Part shown: one piece after another, positions 8,131 through 14,828 of the stretch
Layout: each line of letters starts with the position of its first letter
How positions within the stretch are numbered: the first letter of the stretch is position 1
Origin: a virus
IMG/VR virus record: IMGVR_UViG_3300048003_000332
Span: 1-26,968 of that record
Length of the DNA stretch: 26,968 bases
Direction: 5' to 3' (one strand)
Made by a program: the position numbers and the translations under genes
Notes under the pieces: model-generated
Told to the model about the DNA's origin: nothing
The model's input: the letters and a program-made list of their open reading frames with translations, nothing else
The model's database searches: none

Positions 8131-9393
8131 ATGGGTAGATCACGAGACATAGCAGAAATATTAGGTAAGACAGAAACAGATAATCCGTCTAACTTAGTTC
8201 TATTGAACACCAGTTCTCCTACAGGTGTCGATTCTGCACAGGTACAAAATATTGGTTTAGAACATTTTTCTACATTAGATTCTCTGCCCATAACTAATTT
8301 AGAAGCAGGACAACAAGCATACGTTTCTGGAACAAACAGATTGTATATGTCAAATGGATCTGGTTGGTTTAACGTTGCGTTGATAAATGCAACTCCATAC
8401 TGGGATTCAGAACCCTTATCTACATATGAAATTGTAGATTCTCAAACTCCTTTGATTATTACTGCAAAAGCATTTGACTCGGATGGGCCAAGTAGTGCTA
8501 TAGTTAATCAAAGTTTTGGTACTGATAGTGCACAATATATGGTAAACATAAGTAATGATTCATCAGTGTTTACTTTTACACCGAAGAGTGCAGACAGTAT
8601 CGGAATTGAGGTTGCCGCAGGTAACTTAACAGATTCCAATGGTGACTTTGTTTATACATTCAAGTGGTCTGACGGAATAAATTTTGTAAGTAAAATATCA
8701 ACTATATCATACTCTCCTAACAGTTCAGGAAATAGTGATGTTGCATTTAGAGGTTTTGCACAGGGTGTTTGGGGAAGTTTTGGATCTTCACCTACTACTT
8801 TAAATCTGACAATGCCATCAGGGACAATAGCAGGTGACAGGGCAGTAGTAGTTCTGCATGGACTAGGTTATCCTTCTACTCAGGTTAGTTTTCCTAATGG
8901 CAATTTTTCAAATTCATATTCATATGAATGGGGTTATTCTATTGGTAATACAGGTTATGGTTCTTACGTTTGGGAGGACACTGTTGTAGGAGATGAACTC
9001 TTAACTAATGGTGTAAATTTAAACCAATCTGATGGTTCAACATCTTATAAGATGGCAACATTAATAACCTTTGGAGGTGGAGTAACACCACTATATAACC
9101 ATGCACAGATAGATTATACTACTCCTAGCGTAAATAGTTATTATACCGTTGCTTCCGCCACGCCTCCTACAGGATATGCAAGTAAGACTGGACTATTGGA
9201 AGTTCATGGTACAAGAGAGGGACAAAGAACATATACCAGTGCTACAAATGGAACTCTTTTAGGTAGTGTTAACAGAAGTATATATTACATACAAGCGCTC
9301 TATCAAGCATCGTCCTTGGCGCAACAATACCATCGATTTCAAGCTAACGCTGTTTCTAACTATTCAGCATCCTCAATAACTATTGCGTGGTAA
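8131..9393 (+). CDS. Fibre/adhesin paralogue 2 with unrecognised C-terminal domain (420 aa)
   Basis: Residues 1-195 are the shared module (SLPITNLEAGQQAYV, RLYMSNGSGWFN, TPLIITAKAFDSDG, KSADSIGIEVAAGNLTDSNG); over about 30 residues it is identical in protein to paralogue 1. Residues about 200-420 are different from all neighbours: Ser/Tyr/Gly-rich, with VVVLHGLGY, LLEVHGTREGQ and a C-terminal end SNYSASSITIAW, consistent with a beta-sandwich, but I recognise no family. The start is the ATG after a short A+T-rich gap with AGGA about 11 nt upstream. Its stop is followed 2 nt later by the next paralogue's ATG. Likely a receptor-binding or decoration fibre tip on the same anchor type. Confidence 0.75.
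   Translation: MGRSRDIAEILGKTETDNPSNLVLLNTSSPTGVDSAQVQNIGLEHFSTLDSLPITNLEAGQQAYVSGTNRLYMSNGSGWFNVALINATPYWDSEPLSTYEIVDSQTPLIITAKAFDSDGPSSAIVNQSFGTDSAQYMVNISNDSSVFTFTPKSADSIGIEVAAGNLTDSNGDFVYTFKWSDGINFVSKISTISYSPNSSGNSDVAFRGFAQGVWGSFGSSPTTLNLTMPSGTIAGDRAVVVLHGLGYPSTQVSFPNGNFSNSYSYEWGYSIGNTGYGSYVWEDTVVGDELLTNGVNLNQSDGSTSYKMATLITFGGGVTPLYNHAQIDYTTPSVNSYYTVASATPPTGYASKTGLLEVHGTREGQRTYTSATNGTLLGSVNRSIYYIQALYQASSLAQQYHRFQANAVSNYSASSITIAW
8632..8669 (+). repeat. 38-bp perfect direct repeat, copy 2
   Basis: Identical to 7056-7093. Both copies are in the same relative position of the shared module, 1576 bp apart. Confidence 0.9.
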
Positions 9394-9395
9394 TA

Positions 9396-11216
9396 ATGAG
9401 TAAGTCATTAGACATTGTTAGGATACTTCGTTCTTCTGCGTTCGAAAACTCCAACAATAATGCATTTATAACAAATGTTGATCAGTTAGGAAGTACTTTA
9501 GATTCTGCAGCGGTTCAATCAATTCCAATGCAATATTTTGAAACACTGGACTCTTTACCACTTACAAATCTATCCTTGGGTCTCCAAGCATTTGTAGAAG
9601 AGAATAAAAGACATTATGTGTCAAACGGATCTGGTTGGTATAATACAGGATATGTAATTAGTTCTTCACCTTATTGGGTTAGTGATCCTTCATCAACATA
9701 CGAAATTGTGGATTCCGCGACACCACTTATAGTAATTGCTAAACCTCAAGATTCGGACAATCCAAATTTAATTAATCAAAGTTTTGGTAGTGACAGTGCA
9801 CTATACATGGCAACGATATCTAATGACTCATCCGTATTTACATTCACACCTAAAACAAAAACTGAGATAGGAACTGCAATTAATGCAGGCAATCTTACAG
9901 ATTCTAATGGTGATTTTATCTACACGTTTAAATGGAGTGATGGAACAAACTTTGTTGCAAAAGCAGTAACAATAACTTATAACACTGTAAATAGGGGCCC
10001 TGTTTTAAAATGGACAATACCTAATCCAAATAATTATACTGGTAGTGGTGGTGATTATTTTGGTAGTACAATTGCTATGTCTGACACTTACACTGTAATA
10101 GGTGTACCAAATGAGGATACTGCATCAAATACTGGAGATGGTGTAGCATATATTTTTGAAAATAGCACAGGTAATTTGGTAAGAACAATTAGTAATCCTA
10201 ATCCTAATTCTAACTTTGATAATGATAATTTTGGTAAGGATGTAGGCATCAATAACAATGGTCAGGTATTAATCTCTACACCAAATGAAGATGACTGGAC
10301 ATCATATTTGGATGTTGGTAAAGCGTATGTATACAATATATCAACTGGTTCATTAGTATATACCTTTTCTAATCCAAATCACTATGGATCTCCATCCAGT
10401 GATCAATTTGGACTCTCATCCGATATGGATGATGATCACGTTATAGTAGGTGCTAGATTAGAAGAGGAATCAGGTTCCTCATCTGATGATGGTTCTGGTA
10501 AAGCTTACATATTCAGATTATCTAATGGTTCATTACGTCATTCATTGACTAATCCAAATGCATATGGTACTAGACAGAGTGACATATTTGGAAACGCTGT
10601 CGCAATTAAAGGAAATTATGCTATTGTCGGTGCACACCAAGAGGATGATGCAGGTGGTTCGAGTTCAGGTGCGGCATATGTATTTAATGTTTCTACAGGT
10701 AATGTAGTATATTCATTAACAAACCCTAATGCACAAGACACGAGTAATTATGATCAATTTGGATATAGAGTTGCAATTAGTGACAATTATTTTGCTGTAA
10801 GTGCGTACAGTGAAAAAGGCCCTAACCCCAACAATTATGAATATTCTGGTGCAGTATATGTTTATGACATATCAACTGGTAACCTACTACATACTTTAGA
10901 AAATCCTAATCCGACTGGAACTGAAGAATATGATTATTTCGGTTTTGGACTTGCAATTAACGATAAGTATGTTGTCTGTGGTACACCTTATGAGGATACA
11001 ACTGGAGATGCTTCGGGTGTAGTATATGTATTTGATATAACCAATGGTAACCTACTACATACAATAGATAATCCAAATGCTCAAGGTGTAGCAACAAATG
11101 ATAGATTTGGTCAATTTGTTGCAGCGTCTGATGGATATATTTCTGCGACTGCACCTAATGACTTTGGTAGTACTGCAGATTCAAATGGTACACTTTATAT
11201 TTGGGATTTACCATAA
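9396..11216 (+). CDS. Fibre/adhesin paralogue 3 with seven-repeat FG-GAP (integrin-alpha-like) beta-propeller (606 aa)
   Basis: Residues 1-200 are the shared module (SLPLTNLSLGLQAFV, YVSNGSGWYN, TPLIVIAKPQDSDN, YTFKWSDG). Residues about 202-606 contain seven repeats of about 58 residues, each with an Asp-aromatic/hydrophobic-Phe-Gly turn (DYFGS, DNFGK, DQFGL, DIFGN, DQFGY, DYFGF, DRFGQ), a strand such as YVVCGTPYED, and an outer strand such as VVYVFDITNGNLLHT followed by NPN. This is the FG-GAP pattern known from integrin alpha chains, where seven repeats close one propeller. VLKWTIPNPN before repeat 1 and LYIWDLP at the very C-terminus could complete the ring. I place the start at ATG 9396; the GTG at 9387 is upstream but has no ribosome site. 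Probable receptor-binding tip; ligand unknown. Confidence 0.8.
   Translation: MSKSLDIVRILRSSAFENSNNNAFITNVDQLGSTLDSAAVQSIPMQYFETLDSLPLTNLSLGLQAFVEENKRHYVSNGSGWYNTGYVISSSPYWVSDPSSTYEIVDSATPLIVIAKPQDSDNPNLINQSFGSDSALYMATISNDSSVFTFTPKTKTEIGTAINAGNLTDSNGDFIYTFKWSDGTNFVAKAVTITYNTVNRGPVLKWTIPNPNNYTGSGGDYFGSTIAMSDTYTVIGVPNEDTASNTGDGVAYIFENSTGNLVRTISNPNPNSNFDNDNFGKDVGINNNGQVLISTPNEDDWTSYLDVGKAYVYNISTGSLVYTFSNPNHYGSPSSDQFGLSSDMDDDHVIVGARLEEESGSSSDDGSGKAYIFRLSNGSLRHSLTNPNAYGTRQSDIFGNAVAIKGNYAIVGAHQEDDAGGSSSGAAYVFNVSTGNVVYSLTNPNAQDTSNYDQFGYRVAISDNYFAVSAYSEKGPNPNNYEYSGAVYVYDISTGNLLHTLENPNPTGTEEYDYFGFGLAINDKYVVCGTPYEDTTGDASGVVYVFDITNGNLLHTIDNPNAQGVATNDRFGQFVAASDGYISATAPNDFGSTADSNGTLYIWDLP
10041..11213 (+). 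repeat. Seven FG-GAP repeats forming a predicted beta-propeller
   Basis: Seven protein repeats with a period near 58 residues; the FG turns lie from residue 222 (first) to about 571 (last) of the 606-aa protein. They end flush with the stop codon, so the propeller is the C-terminal tip. Confidence 0.75.
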
Positions 11217-12790
11217 TGAGTAGTTTTAACAGAAAACTTGCAGATCTAATAAATGCTCAAGGAGGAGTAAAGAGTTCTAAGATTGATTCTTTTGATTCGA
11301 GTGAAGTAGAAACAATTATTACTTCAAATGTATCTGGATCTGTGGTATATCTTAATAGTTTAGATAGTTTACCTACCACTGGATTGAGTGATGGTCAGAA
11401 AGCACTTGTAAAAATTAACGATAGTATAGGTAGACTTTATATTTCTGATGGGTCTGGTTGGTACAATGCAGACACAAATCTAAACACTGCAGGCCCAACA
11501 TGGGTTACAGAACCAGATGCAACTTACACCATTTCAGATTCTGTAACACCCTTAACTATTACTGCACTTGCAACTGATGTTGACTCAGATGTATTAGTAG
11601 ATACCAGTGTCGTTACAGACAGTGCCCAATACTTGGTTACTATTACTAACGATTCTTCTGTATGGACTTTTACTCCTAAGACTGCCGATCAAATAGGGGA
11701 TGCAGTCGCTGCAGGTAACCTAGAAGATTCTAGTGGTGAATTTGTTTACACTTTTAGATGGAATGACGGTGTCAATGTTGTTTCCAAAGACGTAACTATT
11801 TCGTATAGTACTGCTCCAATAACAGCACCTGCTTGGGGTGGTGCTAGGTATGTTATGAATATTGGTTATACTAGATCAGATTATAACGGTAATGGATCTA
11901 ATTATAACGCCGTGGTTAATGACTTAAACTATGGTAATATTGCTACACCTGCCAACGCACAAGATTTTGGAAACTTGAGTCGTGCTAAAGATGAAATAAC
12001 TTCAAACATTAGCAATGGTACTAGAGGTATTTTTTGGGGTGGAACTCGTGATCAGATAAATGGGCCTTGGTGGGGAGATAGAAATATTGATATGATTACT
12101 CCTGCGACACTGGGAAACACTACGCTTTTTGGTTACGTGAATTACTACACAACTTTGTCAAACCCGACAAGACATTATACTAACTATAATGCGTCTGGAA
12201 CAAGTGATGGAATTTATGGATTACAGATGGGTGGGTATTCCGCTGTTGCAGGTAGTAGAAGCACTATTGAATACATCACCATAGACACTCAAAGCAATGC
12301 GTCAAACTTTGGGTCTACTGGAACTCCAGGCGGAAACAACTCAGCTTGGAATGATGCAACTCGTAGTGTGTTGTACGTTGGAACTAATAATAGTTATTAT
12401 AGTTCTTGGATAGCATATCTAACAACTCAGACAGTAGGTAATGCAACTGGAATTAGTAATACCCATCCTCATGGTGATGGTCAAGGATCAACTTCTGATG
12501 CTACTAGGGGAGTCACCTCTGGTGGAGATGAAATTTCATCTCATACCTCAGATATAACTTATAATGTAACACAAAATTTAACTGATGCTATAGATTTTGG
12601 AAATTTGTCAGTAGAGACTGTTGGTGGTAAATCCGCGGCGTGCGATGGAGTATATGCGGTGTTTTTCGGTTGCGCTAGTCAGGTTACCATGGAATACGTT
12701 ACGGTACAAACAACTAGTAACGCAACAGACTTTGGTGATTTACTTTTTAAATCGTCAAACGGTGCAGCTCTTTCTGGAAATGCCGCATAA
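11216..12790 (+). CDS. Fibre/adhesin paralogue 4 with kelch-like propeller domain (524 aa)
   Basis: Residues 1-203 are the shared module (SLPTTGLSDGQKALV, RLYISDGSGWYN, TPLTITALATDVDSD, YTFRWNDG), the most diverged of the four. The remainder has about six units with strands such as IEYITIDTQSNASNFG, TMEYVTVQTTSNATDFG and turns such as NGTRGIFWGG and DATRGVTSGG, a kelch-like propeller pattern common in marine phage and plankton proteins. The last unit lacks its Gly-Gly strand while PAWGGARYVMNIG just after the module could supply it, as in 'velcro' closure; this is inference. ATG 11216 overlaps the previous stop by one base (TAATG); the in-frame TTG at 11201 is inside the preceding gene and unnecessary. 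Confidence 0.75.
   Translation: MSSFNRKLADLINAQGGVKSSKIDSFDSSEVETIITSNVSGSVVYLNSLDSLPTTGLSDGQKALVKINDSIGRLYISDGSGWYNADTNLNTAGPTWVTEPDATYTISDSVTPLTITALATDVDSDVLVDTSVVTDSAQYLVTITNDSSVWTFTPKTADQIGDAVAAGNLEDSSGEFVYTFRWNDGVNVVSKDVTISYSTAPITAPAWGGARYVMNIGYTRSDYNGNGSNYNAVVNDLNYGNIATPANAQDFGNLSRAKDEITSNISNGTRGIFWGGTRDQINGPWWGDRNIDMITPATLGNTTLFGYVNYYTTLSNPTRHYTNYNASGTSDGIYGLQMGGYSAVAGSRSTIEYITIDTQSNASNFGSTGTPGGNNSAWNDATRSVLYVGTNNSYYSSWIAYLTTQTVGNATGISNTHPHGDGQGSTSDATRGVTSGGDEISSHTSDITYNVTQNLTDAIDFGNLSVETVGGKSAACDGVYAVFFGCASQVTMEYVTVQTTSNATDFGDLLFKSSNGAALSGNAA
11901..12787 (+). repeat. Kelch-like repeats (about six units)
   Basis: Units carry recurring Y(V/I)T(I/V)xTxSNAxxFG and DxxRGxxxGG elements at roughly 45-60-residue spacing; the copies are diverged. 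This is read by eye and the unit number is approximate. Confidence 0.55.
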
Positions 12791-12807
12791 TTGTAAAGTA
12801 AAAACAT

Positions 12808-12815
12808 TATAAATA
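12808..12815 (+). promoter_or_regulatory. T4-type late promoter core TATAAATA upstream of gp13
   Basis: Exact TATAAATA octamer in the 56-nt gap before the gp13 start, 31 nt upstream of the ATG, followed by a leader with its own ribosome site. T4 and related phages use this -10-like core with gp55 and gp33/gp45. It separates the fibre cluster from the neck genes. Confidence 0.75.
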
Positions 12816-12836
12816 GTACCAAATAATTTAGTTTTT

Positions 12837-12840
12837 GGAG
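12837..12840 (+). promoter_or_regulatory. Ribosome binding site that fixes the gp13 start
   Basis: GGAG ends 6 nt before ATG 12847. An in-frame TTG at 12835 overlaps this site and cannot be the start served by it. Confidence 0.7.
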
Positions 12841-12846
12841 ACTATT

Positions 12847-13602
12847 ATGGCGGTTCCTGCATCTAGACAAGATCTCATAGACTATGCAAAAAGAAGACTT
12901 GGTGATCCAGTCTTGGAGATCAACATTGATGAAGATCAAATGGAAGACCGTGTTGATGAGGCATTACAGTACTATCAAGAGTACCACTCAGACGCAACGG
13001 TCAGGACATACTTAAAACATTTAATTACTCAGACTGATGTCGATAATGAATACATTCCGATATCTTCAGATGTTTTAACTGTGACCAAACTATTTCCAGT
13101 TGCATCTTCTTTCAACTCATCGTTTAATTTCTTTGACATTAAATATCAAATGATGTTAAATGATATCGCAGACTTGCAAAACTTCGCAGGAGATCTGGGA
13201 TACTACGAGCAGATGCAACAATACTTGTCAATACTGGACATGAAACTAAACGGAACCCCACAAGTCCAGTGGTCTAGACATCAAGATAGATTACACATAT
13301 TCGGAGACTTCCATGATAAAGATATAAAAGTCGGTGAGTATGTGGTTGCGGAAGTTTACACTATAATAGATCCAAATACTCACACATCGATTTATAACGA
13401 CATGTGGTTAAAAGATTACACTACTTCATTGTTTAAACAACAATGGGGAATGAACCTTATCAAGTTTGAGGGGGTACAATTACCAGGCGGTGTAACATTT
13501 AATGGAAGACAATTATATGATGATGGTACATCAGAGTTAGAAAGGTTAAGAGAGACAATTAGACTAGAACATGAAATGCCCGTTGACTTTTTTATAGGAT
13601 AA
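12847..13602 (+). CDS. gp13: Neck protein gp13 (head completion)
   Basis: A 251-residue protein beginning MAVPASRQDLIDYAKRRLGD, followed by INIDEDQMEDRVDEALQYYQEYHSD, the highly conserved N-terminus of T4-like gp13 in marine phages. In T4, gp13 and gp14 assemble on the portal after packaging, close the head and provide the site for tail joining. It is shorter than T4 gp13 (309 aa) but shows no sign of truncation; it ends in EHEMPVDFFIG and is followed after 5 nt by gp14. The start is set by the GGAG 6 nt upstream. It follows a late promoter and opens the conserved 13-23 gene order. Confidence 0.92.
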   Translation: MAVPASRQDLIDYAKRRLGDPVLEINIDEDQMEDRVDEALQYYQEYHSDATVRTYLKHLITQTDVDNEYIPISSDVLTVTKLFPVASSFNSSFNFFDIKYQMMLNDIADLQNFAGDLGYYEQMQQYLSILDMKLNGTPQVQWSRHQDRLHIFGDFHDKDIKVGEYVVAEVYTIIDPNTHTSIYNDMWLKDYTTSLFKQQWGMNLIKFEGVQLPGGVTFNGRQLYDDGTSELERLRETIRLEHEMPVDFFIG

Positions 13603-13607
13603 TATAA

Positions 13608-14801
13608 ATGGCTCGTAACCTCTACTTCTCGGAGAAAGTAAGATCTGAAATGGATCTCTATGCAGACTTAGTCATAGAGTCATTAAAGATCTATGGACAA
13701 GATGTATACTATTTACCGAGAGACTTGGTAAACGAAGATGTGCTATTAGGAGATGATGTTACATCTCGATTCCCAACATCTCATAAGATAGAGATGTACA
13801 TAGAGAACGTAGAAGGATTTGACGGAGAGGGAGATCTATTCACTAGGTTTGGTGTAGAGATTAGAGACGAAGCAACCTTTGTGGTTGCACGTACAAGATT
13901 CTCTGCACAGGTTCGCAGACCAGACAATGACATTGCAACCGACAGACCTACAGAGGGTGATTTGATTTATCTTCCTCTTACAAATAAAATGTTTGAGATA
14001 CAACACGTAGAACATGAACAACCGTTCTATCAGATAGAGAACTTACCAGTATACAAAATGAGGGCAACTCTATTTGAATACACAGGAGAAGACTTTGACA
14101 CAGGTATCGAAGGTATTCAAGATATTGAGAAGACAGGTTCTTATCAGTACAAAGTTTGTCTAACTGCACCTAAGAAACCTACTACGTCAGTCACTATGAA
14201 TTTTGAGTACGATGATAATGTATTCGATTCTGGATATGGGCCACTTGGTACAATATCAACTGTGTCTATACTTACTGGTGGTACATATTATACAACACCA
14301 CCAACTATAAGATTTGTGGGTGGAGATCCAGATGACAGTGCAGAAGCAACAGCGATAATAGATTCCGCGACAGGTCTTGTAACATCTGTTGTAGTTACAA
14401 ATGGTGGATCAGGATACGAAACATTACCACTCATTGCTTTTGATGGTGGTAGTTCAATGGATAGTGATTATTCAATCGGTGATACAGTCAAACAAGTTAT
14501 TGCAGATGGTGTTACAATTACTGGTGAGATTCAAAACATCGATCTTGATTCTGCAGGTGACAGTGATCGTTGCTTATATCTTGCACATGTTGGTGCAGAC
14601 GATGGTAAATATCATACCTTCACAACTGGTGGAACACTACTAAACGTAACAAATAATGCACTTACTGGATTTACTATAACGACAGTTAGTGAAGATAATA
14701 AAATTTCAGAAACAGAACAAAACGAGACATTTACAGATTTTAGTGACGATTTCTTAGATTTCACAGAAGATAACCCATTCGGTGATGCAGAAAACAACTA
14801 A
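13608..14801 (+). CDS. gp14: Neck protein gp14 with C-terminal extension (397 aa)
   Basis: The N-terminus MARNLYFSEKVRSEMDLYAD followed by VIESLKIYGQDVYYLPRDLVNED matches gp14 of T4-like marine phages; gp14 works with gp13 in head completion and head-tail joining. T4 gp14 is 256 aa, so this copy is much longer. The surplus is at about residues 214-365: a segment with TGGTYYTTPPTIRFVGG and VVTNGGSGYETLPLIAFDGG (a repeated Gly-Gly-x-Tyr-x-Thr-x-Pro beta motif seen in phage fibre proteins) and a following Asp/Thr-rich part. The protein ends acidic (FSDDFLDFTEDNPFGDAENN). AGGA lies 8 nt before the ATG. The gp14 identity is firm; the function of the extension is unknown. Confidence 0.9.
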   Translation: MARNLYFSEKVRSEMDLYADLVIESLKIYGQDVYYLPRDLVNEDVLLGDDVTSRFPTSHKIEMYIENVEGFDGEGDLFTRFGVEIRDEATFVVARTRFSAQVRRPDNDIATDRPTEGDLIYLPLTNKMFEIQHVEHEQPFYQIENLPVYKMRATLFEYTGEDFDTGIEGIQDIEKTGSYQYKVCLTAPKKPTTSVTMNFEYDDNVFDSGYGPLGTISTVSILTGGTYYTTPPTIRFVGGDPDDSAEATAIIDSATGLVTSVVVTNGGSGYETLPLIAFDGGSSMDSDYSIGDTVKQVIADGVTITGEIQNIDLDSAGDSDRCLYLAHVGADDGKYHTFTTGGTLLNVTNNALTGFTITTVSEDNKISETEQNETFTDFSDDFLDFTEDNPFGDAENN

Positions 14802-14804
14802 ATA
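14798..14804 (+). promoter_or_regulatory. Possible late promoter core CTAAATA
   Basis: CTAAATA overlaps the gp14 stop (14799-14801), 24 nt before the ATG of the 697-residue fibre gene. Related T4-like marine phages tolerate variation at the first bases of the late core; support here is position only. Confidence 0.4.
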
Positions 14805-14828
14805 TATCTAACGCAATAGGATAAAAAC

